This document shows, piece after piece, positions 45,901 through 57,826 of a stretch of DNA of 64,000 nucleotides; positions within the stretch are counted from its first letter, which is position 1, and each line of letters opens with the position of its first letter. The translations under genes were made by a program, and so were the position numbers. The notes under the pieces are model-generated. The model was not told the DNA's origin and made no database searches. It saw only the letters and a program-made list of their open reading frames with translations. Source of the DNA: Sipunculus nudus (Eukaryota > Annelida > Sipuncula > Golfingiida > Sipunculidae); assembly GCA_026874595.1 (NCBI GenBank), contig CM049311.1, forward strand, positions 45,203,676 through 45,267,675, read 5' to 3'.

Positions 45901-48524
45901 TTAGCTCAGCTGACTATAAGTCATCTGAGCTATAGTCGTGGTCCATTGTCCGTCGTCCGTCCGTCTGTCCGTCCGTCCGTCCGTCCGTAGATGTGGCACG
46001 TTTTGAAACCGTAAGACCTAGGAATCCAAAATTGGGCATAATGTTAGATGTCCCCAAGATCTCCTATCAAGCCGAAAACTGGGTCTTTGTAACTTCGTTC
46101 CTTTGAGAAATTAAGGAAAAACCTCAATTTTTTATTAGAAACCTATTTTCACACTTCAGGACTGCCTAATATCAAAACTACTCATCTGTTTTTCCTCATA
46201 TTTACCATAAATATTCCTCTATATAGTTCCTATGTACATGCCAGAAATTATATCTGTATTATTTAATTTAAAAAAGTTATGGGCCAAAACATAATGCATT
46301 TTGTAAAAAATCAGGAAAGATATTTGATCACTTAACACAAAAAATGTTAAAGCTATCGACCTTTTTTCCAGTAATATAACTTTAATTAATCAAAATTAAA
46401 TTGTATACCCAAAATTAGATGAAAATCTTTTAAATTTTCTAAAATATTAATAAAAATAAAAAATTGGTACCTTAAATTTTGCCCAACTTTGACCATGGCA
46501 CGTTTTTTTCCTGTAAGTACTGTGGATTTAATTTTCACAGCATGTTTTTGTTAGCATTTCAACTGTTAACACCAAAAATTTGAAACCAGTTGATCAAAAA
46601 CTGTAGATTTTAATAAGTTTTCAAGCACCATATAACATATTGTTTACATCAAGCTAGTGTTATGCAGTTTGCAAGAGCTCAGCTCCCCAGCTTCAGCTCT
46701 TAGTTCCTTAAATTCGGCATACAGTTAGATGTCTCCAAAATCCCCTACCATGCCAAGAATTTGGTCACTAGGACTTAATACCTTCGAAATATTAATGAAA
46801 AACTTCATTTTTCCATTAAAAACCCATTGTTACACTTCAAGACTGCCTAATATCAAAACCACTGATCTGACTTTAATCATAAATAATATACATATTTTTC
46901 ATTCTCTATGCACATGCCAGAATGATGTCAGTATTGCGTAATTGTTTAAAGTTATGGGCCCAAACATAATGCACTTTGTAAAAAATCAAGAAATATATTT
47001 ACTCCCTTAACAAGGGCATTGCTGAAGCTAGAGATTTTTTTGTCAGGGATGTAACATTATTTAATCAAGATTCAGTTGAATACCCAAAATTAGTTCTGAA
47101 TTTTTCAAATTTTATAAGTTATTAGTATAAATATAAAATTAGTACCTTAAATTTTGCCCAACTGTGACCATGGCACGTTTGTGTCCTGTGAGCACTGTTA
47201 TAATTTTCATATCATGCACACATTAGGATTTCAGCTTTTTAGTTTAGAAAGCTGAAAGAAATTGGCCAAAAATTGTAGCTTTTATTAATGTTTTTTATGA
47301 GACCCTGTCAGACTTTGGCTCTCTCCAGCCCCTCTTGAGTCACCTGTATGTTGACCTTGTTGACCTTTCATCAAATTATGCACGCTTGAGGCGAGGCATA
47401 CAGGAATCCAGGCAGCTTATGGCCAGCCACAGTTGATCCAGGTGTCCAACCCAACTCATCTAGTAGTTTTAACCAACAACATAACAATAAACAATAAATT
47501 AATAAATTTTTATTGGTTTTTAATAACAAATTAAAGAAAAATAGAAAAGGAATTTGTTAGTTTATAATAACAGGAAATTAACTTGCAGTTACTGATGATA
47601 TAAGAATCTTGTATCGATGGGTAGAATGTCACAATATTCCAAATAACACCATGCAGTCACCTATGGCATTTTTCAGTTCAATTTTAATGATAAAGAAGTA
47701 AATCATATTATTCATTACTAATCATTAGGGATCATATGAAGGAAATTAATGATAGACAAAGATGCAGTTGATAATATTAATCTAGATTCCTACTGTGTCT
47801 AGTGTGTACATTGATGTGAAATTAGTCCAAAATTAATTTTTTACAGTTATTTTTTAATATAAATAAAAGCCATAAAACCAGGTACTTATGATCATTATTT
47901 AAATGTGTGAATTTTGTATATTCTGGATTCTCAACATCATTGGTTGGTGAAACTGAATAAATACCAGACATGGTGCGAATACTTTGTAATTGTATTTAAA
48001 TACGAATTTGATTATGTACTCCATTATAAAATTTCTTGCATAAAGAATAGGAATTCAGGTAAAAATGAAAGTATATGAATACTCGTGCAAATACTTTTAA
48101 AATCTATTCATGAATGCATTCATGAATATATTCTTTAATATTATTTTAATAATCATATCAGTTATATTTCATTTAAAAAAAAAATCATATGATTCTCTTA
48201 TTATTTTTTATAAAAATTATATTTGGGACAATATTTGTAATTTTTTTTAATAAATAGTTAAACTCTTATATGTTCTGCTTATAAGTTATATGGCCAAGTC
48301 AAAATCTGTGTGACAATAGTACTCCATTTGTTAATAAAATAAATGAAATCAATCCTCTTCCCTGTCTCCAAAGGTACTATCAAAATCATACATAAGCTAA
48401 ACAACAACAACTCATAATACAGCTTATATTTATTACCACACAAAACCAACATGTGCCTCATTTCTAAATAATATTTTTTTATCATATATAACAGCTGAGC
48501 GTCGTGACCCATAGGTCCCTTGTT
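45901..48524 (+). mobile_element. T1 Helitron-like element, complete
   Basis: It matches 36259-38891 along its whole length with scattered substitutions and small indels. The 5' hairpin, (GTCC)n microsatellite and 3' hairpin GACCCATAGGTC with CCTTGTT are intact. It serves as the uninterrupted reference for the nested insertions at 9169 and 11218. Confidence 0.9.
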
Positions 48525-48944
48525 AAAGAAATTAATTTGCGTTTAAATCATTTAATTAAAAATGTAAAATTAATCATAACAGTAGTCATAATTTGATAAA
48601 ATATGAGCCAAGTCATGGATAAATTAAGTCAAATGTAGAATTGTGAATTATGAATCAAGTGTTTTTTTTCAGAATGTATTGTTTTGCAAATTAAAAAAAT
48701 GTATTTTATAAAAAAAAATTAAAACATCTGTGTGCAGGTGATGGGGGTTGAAATTAATCTCTGGCAATCAAGATTCACTAAAAAACTTATTTTAAAATTT
48801 CGTGGCATACCTCAAGGTAGACCACGTAAGGGAAACTGTTGCACACAAGAGACACAGTTTCCAAACATGTGTCCAAAAATTAACTGTTCAGAACTAAAAG
48901 ATGGTGCCATAAAGATAACACTTGTACAGTCTCTATAGAAAAAT
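48525..48944. other. Unassigned stretch
   Basis: No family word is visible. 48732-48938 is open for 68 codons on the + strand after a weak TGTGTGCAG acceptor and ends in a stop. It has three cysteines but no domain I recognise and no donor. I do not call it a gene. Confidence 0.45.
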
Positions 48945-49757
48945 GATACAGATAATGATATGTACCTTTGTATTAATTAAGAACTGGGAGCCAGCACATG
49001 ATAAATGGAATGTACCTTTGTACAAATTAGGAACGTGGGAGCCAGCACAAGATAAATGATATATACCTTTATTTTAATTAGGATCTTGGAGCCAGCACAA
49101 GATTAAGCATATGCACCTTTGTATTAATAAGGAGCTGGGAGCCAGCACAAGATAAATGATATGTACCTTTATTTTAATTAGGATCTGGAGACAGCACAAG
49201 ATTAAGCATATGCACCTTAATATTAATTAGGAGCTGGGAGCCAGCACAAGATAAAGGATATGTACCTTAATATTAATTAGGAGCAGGGAGCCAGCACAAG
49301 ATAAATGATATGCACCTTTGTATTAATTAGGAGCTTGACCTGGCAGATGAAGATTGTCATCAGGTACAGCAGGAGAATTGTGTCCTAATGTGTGCCATGG
49401 CTACATTATCCCTACAATCCTGATGTTGCTCCTGATTTGTGCCATGGGTACATTATCTCTACAATCCTGGTGTTCTTTCTGATGGGTGCCATGGCTACAT
49501 TATCTCTACAATCCTGATGTTGCTCCTGCTGCCTCCAGATTAAGACATATTCTGCTTACGTGACCACAACCAGAAAATGGGAACCAGAAATGTAGCCACA
49601 CACCACAAGAGCCATGATGCCTTGACTGTGATTTGGACTTCATTGGAATGTCTGTAATATGATCTCATGTGATTTTAACCTTATTTGGATGTCTGTAATA
49701 TGATCTCATGTGATTTTGCCTTTATTTGGAAGTCTGTCATATGATCTCATGGGACTT
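48945..49757 (+). repeat. Three consecutive short tandem arrays (50, 47 and 41 bp)
   Basis: 48945-49337 holds about eight 50-bp units (GGAGCCAGCACAAGATAAAT). 49391-49533 holds three 47-bp units (GTGCCATGGCTACATTATC at 49394, 49441 and 49488). 49631-49757 holds three 41-bp units (GTCTGTAATATGATCTCATG). The units are unrelated to one another. This could be the core of another element whose ends I cannot see. Confidence 0.85.
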
Positions 49758-50330
49758 GAGCTCCTTTACCCAGTGCATGGATGTTCACATATTATAATGC
49801 CTTTACTCCTTGAGTTTTCTGAGATAGATGGTTGTTAGGAGTCAGCTTTAGAGTGAGAAATAAATAGCTAATTATATGACAAGGGACTGTCTGAGCCATC
49901 TTCTGTGGTGACACACCTGTCTCATAAACACTGTTACAACCTGTGAGCTTATGCGATGGTGTGGCATCATTCTTCATCCATAGACTGTCATCTGTAAGTT
50001 AACCCATACTATCTCAAAAATGGCTGGAGCTAGCATCAACAAATTTTATGCAGAAAATCAGTCATAAAAAAAACTAAATCGGATTTTGCTTATTTTTCTT
50101 GCTATATGCATTTTTTTAGATTTTATAGAGAAAAAGCGAAAAAAAAGTCCAGCCAAATTGATCAGTATTTCACAGGAATAATCTCTGAAACAATCTCTCT
50201 CAAGTTTGTTCCAGTGGTTTCAGTTAGCTGATTTTTGGATGAGTTACAGGAAGCTTAACTTGGTAATTTGGTCAAAAAAGGATGCTCAAATTACAATATC
50301 AGAAAAAGCTGGAGTTATCTTTACCCATTT
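49758..50330 (+). mobile_element. Spacer, then G-family 5' fragment
   Basis: 49758-49930 is unassigned. From about 49931 ACCTGTGAGCTTATGCGATG and the following body match the G 5' region at 11225-11640. It is cut by the T 5' end at 50331. Confidence 0.75.
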
Positions 50331-53111
50331 TTAGCTCAGCTGACTGCTAGTCAACTGAGCTTTAGTGATCGGGCAGCATCTGTCGTCCGTCCTTCTGTCC
50401 ATCTGTCCATCTGTCTGTCTGTCTGTTAGACTGGCACGTTTGACACCATTGGACCTAGAAACCTATAACTAATTTGCCAGAGAGGTCCATAAAAATCTTG
50501 AAAACCTGAAATTAAGTCACTGTGGCCTATATCCTCCTAGCAGTGGGGCTTGTAAGAACCCCCCAGAATAATTGAAAATTCGATACAAACCTCTAATATC
50601 TTGACAATTCATGCATGGTTTGTACTGAATTTTGGCTTTGATATTGTCCATGACTAAGGTTATAAGATAAAAAAAATTGGTGGCGCGACTTGCATTTTTT
50701 CTAATTTTTACAATTTTTTCCCTTTGTTTCAGACTGTCAAATGACAGCAATTGAGTCTGTTTCTCAATTTCAGTTTCATGTAGTGGCCTGAAACCTCATG
50801 TGTATATTGGTTATGACTGGTTACTTCAGTTCCTGAAGACTGGTTCGCCCCACCTGTATTTTTTTCTATTTTTTACAAATTTTTTCCTATATTTTGAGAA
50901 TAATAAAGTATATTGAAACTATCAAATTTGCAACTGTGGTTTATCTCGAGTCCTGAATACTTGTGTGTTATCAGGGCCCTGCTTGAATATGCGGATGCCC
51001 TGTAGTAATCACCCTGTCGGTGTGTCTTGTCTGTCTTTCTGTCCGTTTGCCTTTCTTATGTTGGTCATTTTGTATCCTGGGGAAAACTCCAGTTTGGAAT
51101 GACATTTTGGTTTCAAAATTGACTTATATATGACCCACCAACAATGTAAGACCTATTTTGATTTTGGGGTCAAAGGTCAAGGTCACAGATCCCACTTATA
51201 AAGATTGTGGATGTATTTTAAGCCAATTTTTTTATCCCAAACCTTCCATCTAATACATATAGGTGACCTGCCATTAGGAGATGAATCTGGTTAATTTTGG
51301 GGTCAAAGGTCAATTTCACAGTGGCCATCTGTCCATATATTTGTTTCTGAGTGATTGTATCCCCAGACTAAGTCGGGGGATACTATGTTTTCATACCGGT
51401 CCTGCCACCGCCGCTGCATATAAATCTTGTTGGCGCGATAACTAAAAAAATATTTCACGGATCTTTACCAAACTTGGTATTTAAAATGAGGTCATGACCT
51501 TGACTAGGAGAGTGTCCTTGACCTTGAATAGTTCCAATTTTGGGGAAAAGCACACAAATTCTTAAATATCTCAAGAAATCTTGCATGGATTGATCCTAAA
51601 ATCAAGTTGATGGAAGATTATGGATAGGGTTGTCATGTTCCAGACACTGGTGGCACCACCTATTATTCTTTACTTGTTTTCGTGCCATTTAATACCCCCA
51701 AAATTGCTACTTGACAGTACTGTGAGCATTATAAGTCAAAAACTAATGGACAGATTTCTTGTATATTATGCATATACATAGATATGGGTTATGGGATGAT
51801 GTTTATTTAAATTGGGGTCATGACCTTTCCTGTGAGAGTGGCCTTGACCTTGAATATTGCCATATATGGTAAAAATCACACAAAATCATTAATATCTCAA
51901 TAAGGGATGCATGGATTGGTCCAAAAATCAACTTAACTGAAGATCATGGATAGTAATGTCGTGTGCCAGAAACAGGTGGCGCCACCTGTTATTCTTTTAC
52001 TTGTTTTAGGGCCTTTAATACCCCCAAAATTGCTACTTGACAGTACTGTGAGCATTATAAGTCAGAAACTATCAGACAGATTTCTTTCACAATGTGCATA
52101 TACATAGATATGGGTTATGGGATGTTTATTTAAATTGGGGTCATGACCTTTCCTATGAGAGTGGCCTTGACCTTGAATATTGCCATATATGGTGAAATCA
52201 CACAAAATCATTAATATCTCAATAAGGGATGCATGGATTGGTCCAAAAATCAACTTGACCGAAGATCATGGATAGTAATGTCATGTACCAGAAACAGGTG
52301 GCGCCACCTGTTATTCTTTTACTTGTTTTAGGGCCTTTTAATACCCCCATCATTGCCACTTCACAGTGCTGTGAGCATTTTAAGTCAGAAACTATCAGAC
52401 AGATTTCTTTCATATTGTGCATATACATAGACATGGGTTATGGGATGATGTATATATATAAATCCGGGTCATGACCTTTCCTGTTAGAGTGGCCTTGACC
52501 TTGAATATTGCCATATATGGTGAAAATCGAAAAAAATCATTAATATCTCAATAAGGAATGCATTGATTGGTCCAAAAATCAACTTGACCGAAGATCTTGG
52601 ATAGTAATGTCATGTACCAGAACTATAAGTCATAAACTAATGGACAGATTTTTTTCATATTATGCATATACATAGACATGGGTTAGGGGATAATGTATAT
52701 TGAAATTGGGGTCATGACCTTTTCTATGAGAGTGACCTTTTCTATGAGTGTGGTCTGATATTAATTGTTGCTGAAGATGGGGGTCTATTCTTAAAGGGGG
52801 GGGGGGATTAATTGTCTGGGGATACTATGGCACCTGTGGTGCCAAGAAATATCTAGTTAACATATTGGTTTCAAACTTGATTTATATATAACCCCCCAAT
52901 AAAGCAAGAATCCTTTTATTATTGAGTAGTGAGGTCAAAGTTCAAGGTCACAGGGCAGAATGCATTATTCAGTATTATGTCAAATTACAGTCTGATTCAG
53001 GATTTTTTGCTGGACCACTTCTTGATCAGGGTTTGGACTGGTCAAATTCCTGATTGGTCTGGACATAATAAAAAAAATCCGCTTAGCACCTTGACCCACC
53101 GGTCCCTTGTT
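50331..53111 (+). mobile_element. T-related element hosting a P element
   Basis: It begins with a T 5' hairpin (TAGCTCAGCTGACT / AGTCAACTGAGCTT) and a GTCTGTCTGTCTGTTAG microsatellite. It ends in GCTTAGCACCTTGACC, CACCGGTC and CCTTGTT at 53111. 50980-51350 and 52858-53080 share ATTTTGGTTTCAAA ... TTATATATGACC text, which may be a separate core unit. The palindrome position at about 50680 is GGTGGCGCGACT. Confidence 0.6.
51356..52857 (+). mobile_element. P-family Helitron-like element, complete
   Basis: The 5' end is TGTATCCCCAGAC, with a hairpin to GTCGGGGGATAC. The 3' end is GTCTGGGGATAC, the exact inverse of GTATCCCCAGAC, then the hairpin GGCACCTGTGGTGCC and AAGAAATATCTAGT. The core has 322-326-bp units, with palindrome positions at 51649 (one base changed), 51975 and 52297. 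It is non-coding and inserted beside TT like the C elements. Confidence 0.88.
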
Positions 53112-54699
53112 ATGTAAATGTAAGTCACATGACTCTTATATGAATTTGAGGTATTGGTGGCGCCACCTGCACCAACCTTTTCTGTATGAGGGTCATCAGT
53201 CATCAGTACATTAACCAATAATTTCTAAAGAATTACAGGAGCTAGCATCCCCAAATTATATGATAAAAATCTGTCACATCTGAAATGTTGTAGGATTGAG
53301 CATTTTGTGGCGCCTCCTACAGGAAAAAGCTAGAAAAACTTTGAAAATCTTCTTCTCTGAAATCATTCAGCCAAATTTTTCAGTATTTCACAGAAATGTT
53401 CCCAGAGAACAAGTATGTTCAAATGGTTTGGGTTCAATGAATTTTGGCCAAGTGACAGGAATTTTAACTTAGTCATTTGGCCAAGGAAGCATACTAACAT
53501 AATCTATGAAAAGACAGGAGGCTAGCATCACCAAGTTTGGTGCAAATGTTGGTCACATGACTCATATTTTAAATTGCAGTTTTTGTGGTGCCACATACAT
53601 CGACCCATTTTTTATGGGCAAAAACTTCATAATTTTAGCCTCTTTCAGTTAAAAAATGTTTAACTGTCAAGCTGAATTGTTTAATTTTTCAAAAAAGTAT
53701 CTTAGGGTAGGGTTCTTTCAATTGTATAAGAATAGATTTGGTTTGTTGATTTTTGGTAGAGTCATAGAAAGCTGAAGATGGTCTTGCAGCAAAAGTCTTC
53801 TTCTGCAAAACTGTTGTTTGAACTTCTGTAAAATTGCACAAAAATTATTCTTAGGAGTTCTTTGTTCAAGTTTACTTGAATGATTGTTGGCAGAATTATT
53901 TGACCTTTAACAATGAAAGGACTATATCTTTAATTATTCTGAATATTTTGATAAAAAAAACTTATGAATATGTCAGCTTGAAAAAAGCATTGTAGCCAAA
54001 GTCTTTCAGTATGTGTAAACAGATTTACCAACAGGCCAAGATTGAGTCTGTATCTATGAAAAGCTTGGCAGACGGCCAACTATTTCAGATTTGGCAACAG
54101 GCCAAAGGTCAGTCTCAATCTATTTATAGCTTTGGCAGACTCCCATCTGTGTCAGATTATGTAACAGGTCAAGAGTTCTCTCAGTGCAGCAGGGTACAGG
54201 TCAAGAGTTCATCAGTGCAGCCAGGATCAGGTTGAGAGTTTACTCAGTGTAGTAGCTGGAGCTAGCAATTTGTTCTTATTCACTCGGGGCAACTGCCTAT
54301 CTCACCTAAGCCTGGTATGCCCATTGCACCTGAATCAAGAGAAGTTTGATATATTGGCCTGATATTTTGACCTGTCCATGCATCTTTGATGGATTTCTGG
54401 TTCACAAGACTGGTGTTGCCAGCTACAATGACTTTTGCAGAGTGTGTGTACCTGCTTATTTTTACGGAGGAATTTGATAGATCAGCCTGAAATTGTGCAC
54501 ATTTAAGATAGCTTTGTCATATACAAGACTGGTGGCGCCACCTACAATAATTTGTGTTTTGTGCACCCATGCCAGTATTTCATCAGTGATGTCTGTGTAA
54601 TTGTTTTTTTTTCAAATACACATATACTTGAAAAGTAATAGTCCAGCATTTAAGCATTATACCTGGTGTATATCCCATTGCATTAGGCCTGTAGGCCTG
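53112..54699 (+). mobile_element. G-family element, 5'-truncated
   Basis: It starts with internal G text (AAGTCACATGACTC) and has exact GGTGGCGCCACC at 53156 and 54532. It shows the TTCACTCAGTGCAG-type words near 54170-54260 and ends in CATT, AGGCCTGTAGGCCT and GGAGTT. The terminal TTGTT has decayed. Confidence 0.78.
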
Positions 54700-55254
54700 G
54701 AGTTAAAGAAAATTGGAGAAATTGGGTTTAAGACAAAATGAGACAAATCCAGTAAACATGAAGAAAATTAATAAGCAGCAAAGTCAGCTCAGTGTGATCA
54801 TGTGCTGCTGCATTTTTACTATGTCAGTTGCATTTAATTTCAAAGTTAGGTATTTGTTGTAAAAAAATGTTTTATGTCATGTTTACTAGACTCAGATGAT
54901 ATTGTTTTTCTACTTTGTCACATATTTGAAAGCAGATGAACCAAATGTTGAAATGGATAATGTTTTAAGTAATTAAGTGCATAAATGAGTGTTATATTGT
55001 TATGTCTTTTTATGGTCAAGTGTGTGATGACACCAATTATGTGAAATGTGAAATCAAAGTACAAAATTGAAATAAACAAAGGGGCTGTGTAAAATAAACT
55101 CCTCCAGTCTTTCAGATAGAGAAATCTGTCCATCTCACAGGTCTTCTGTCAGGGCATTAAAATAGTGGATTCACAACAGTAACTAATGCCTTCATGGAAT
55201 GAACTTGCTTTCCCAGTTTGATTCTTCAATAGGCAAGTCTTTGCAAATTCAATT
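54700..55254. other. Unassigned AT-rich stretch
   Basis: No family word, exon or tandem repeat is visible. A minus-strand frame at 54918-55133 is open for 71 codons without a recognisable domain. Confidence 0.5.
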
Positions 55255-56486
55255 TTTTACTCATCTGACTATAAGTCATCTGAGCTATAGCGATGGTCCC
55301 TTGCCTGTCATACAGCCGTCTCGTGGGCCGTCCATTAACATGGCATGTTTTGTAACCATTGGACCATAGATCTGAAACTTGGCATACAGTTAGATGTCCC
55401 CAAAGTCCCCAACTATACCAAAAATTGGGTCACTACATTTTCGTTCCTTTGAGATATAAAAGAAAAACCTCAATTTTCCATTAAAAATCAATTGTTACTT
55501 TTCATGACTGCATTTTATCAAAACCACTGATCTGATCTTGTTCAAATTTAGTATAACCATTCCTCAATATATTTCCTATGTACACATCAGAAATAAGGTC
55601 AGTATTGTATGCACCCAAACATAATGCACTTGTCAAAACTTGGGAAATATATTTACATGATGTTTTAAGCTAGAGTGCTTATTTCAAGCATATAAGTTTA
55701 TTGAACTAAGTTTTAATTGTATACCAGAAATTAGATCAAATTTTGTAAAGTTATTAGCATGAAGGAAAGTAATTACCTTTAATTTTGCAAAAATTGGAGC
55801 ATGGCATTCTTTCCTCCTGTTAGCACTGTTGATTTAATTTTCACAGCTTGTATACATAAGGATGAAATCTTTTATAATCTGAAATGTGAAACCAATTGAC
55901 CAAAAACGTGTTGATTTTATTCAAGTTTTCAAGCACCATGTCAAGTATTGTTTACATCAAGCCAGCCTAGAACAGTGGTATGCAGTGTTCTAGAGCTAAC
56001 CCTCCGCTTCCCAAGCTGTTATGTAATTGCTCCACTCCTGGCCAGCTCCTTCTGTCTAGGTGAGCTGGGTCAGGCTGTCTGCAGTAAATACCACAGAGAG
56101 CCTTTCTCTCTCTCCCTCTCTTCCCCTCCATCCACCCAACTCTTTTGACATACCTGTACAATAAACAAGATTAATCTTATAATTTCACATTTTTTTCAGC
56201 AACCAGCAGTAACCACAGAGACTCCATCCCCACCAACCCCTTCAATACACAGGACTTACAAACAAGATGAATCCTATTATTTCATGTTAAATCCATTTTT
56301 TTTTTAGACTTGAACAATTTGGAATTTGTTTTAAACAAAAAAATTTAGGATTTGAATCTTGATATTCAAATGTGATAAAATATTAGAATATAATGTAACT
56401 GCTCATTGACATGTTTTAAGATTTAGTAAGATATGTATACTTTGTAGCATTTCATTCATATCTCTTATGGTTGGCTGGGCCTTGAC
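55255..56486 (+). mobile_element. T-family element, cassette-bearing subfamily, 3'-truncated
   Basis: The 5' hairpin is partly lost (CATCTGACTATAAGTCATCT, GAGCTATAGCGATGG). One T body unit follows, then text matching 17640-18170 including the cassette. It breaks off at about 56487, where M-family sequence begins. Confidence 0.75.
56200..56252 (+). other. Exon-like 53-nt cassette, copy 2
   Basis: TTTTTTTCAG precedes 53 nt reading QPAVTTETPSPPTPSIH, the same frame and length as copy 1 at 17890. The frame stays open about 18 further codons to a TAG. AAACAAGAT-rich text flanks it on both sides, as in copy 1. The repeat homology extends beyond the cassette on both sides, so it travels with the T subfamily. 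Confidence 0.45.
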
Positions 56487-57485
56487 ATGAATACCACAAA
56501 GTGGCGGGGGCATATAGTTTTACCCATGTCCATCATTCTGTCATTCCGTCCTTCCGTCATCCCGAAATCAAACAGTTGTACGGACTATTTTTCACAATGC
56601 CTGTAGATATTGGCCTGATTTTTTGTGGGTTGGCAGATAATGACCAGTTACAGACCGAGTTCGCGTTTCGTCCTTGTTGACCTATTTTTGACCGTTTTAC
56701 GGCTCCTAAACATAGAAAATGTCATGAAAAATAGAAATTTTCATCAGAAATACACATGTACTGACTTTTTTTTCGCAATGCCTGTAGCTATTGGCCTGAT
56801 TTTTGGTGTGTTAGCGGAAAATGACCAGTTACAGATCGAGCTCGCGTTTAGTCCTGGTTGACCTACTTTTGACCTTTTGATGGCTCCTGAACATAGAAAA
56901 TTTCATGAAAAATAGAAACTTTCATGAAAAATGCACATGTACAGACTTTTTGTTCGCAGTGCCTGCAGATACTGGGCTTATTTTTGGTGTGTGGGCAGAT
57001 AATGACCAGTTACACATCGAGATCGCGTTTTGTCCCAGTAGACATACTTTTGACTGTTTGACAGTGCCCTAACATAGAAAATTTCATGAAAAATATAAAT
57101 TTTCAAGACAACTGCAATTGTACGGATTTTTTTCCGCAATGCCTGCAGATACGGGTCTGATTTTTGGTGTGTGGGCAGATAATGACCAGTTACAGATCGA
57201 GTTCGCGTTTTGTCCCAGTGGACCTACTTTTGACAGTTTGACGGTGCCCTAACATAGAAAATTTCATGAAAAATATAAATTTTCATGACAAGTGCACATG
57301 TACGGATTTTTTTTGCAATGCCTGCAGATACGGGCCTGATTTTTGGTGTGTTGGCAGATAATGACCAGTTACAGATCGAGTTCGTGTTCAGTCCCAGTTG
57401 ACCTTCTTTTGACTGTTTGACTGCTCCTGAACATAGAAAATTTCACGAAAAATAGAAATTTTCATGAGAAATGTACATGTACAGC
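56487..57485 (+). mobile_element. M-family element, 5' part, with 180-bp units
   Basis: It opens with the right half of the M 5' hairpin (CCACAAAGTGGCGGGGGCAT) and a CATTCTGTCATTCCGTCC microsatellite. Units then begin at about 56578, 56757, 56938, 57119 and 57299, a period of about 180 bp, each with GACCAGTTACAGATCGAG-like text. It is cut at about 57485 by an S 5' end. Confidence 0.85.
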
Positions 57486-57826
57486 CTTTTTCAGCCCTCA
57501 GCTCATATTGTTGTCACCCAAGCTGTCCGTCTGTCTGTCCGTCCGTCCGTCTGGTGTCCGTCCGGCGTTTGTGTGCGGGATATCTCTAAAAGGATTCACC
57601 GTTGGAATTTTATTTCATCAGTGAAGATATATATCGATAAAATCTCGGTCAAGTTTGAAGATGGGTAACCTTGACCCAATTTTTAGAGCTGATTATAGAA
57701 AAACACTCTGAAGCTTATATCTCAGGAACCATTGTGTGGATTTTCACAAAAATTACTATGATCATTGGGAATGATGGTCTGTACGTGCTGCACAATTTTG
57801 GTGGCACCACCTACAATTTCTGATTT
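57486..57826 (+). mobile_element. S-family element, 5' part
   Basis: The 5' end TTTTTCAGCCCTCAGCTC carries AGCCCTCAG, inverse of CTGAGGGCT near the S 3' end at 27120. A GTCCGTCTGTCTGTCCG microsatellite follows, then one core unit: ATATCTC at 57717 and GGTGGCACCACC at 57800, 83 bp apart. It is cut by the T2 5' end at 57827. Confidence 0.75.

Noticed and set aside
48732-48938. Possible exon or small gene with three cysteines
   Set aside because: No recognisable domain, weak acceptor, no donor, ordinary AT-rich codon use. Left as unassigned.
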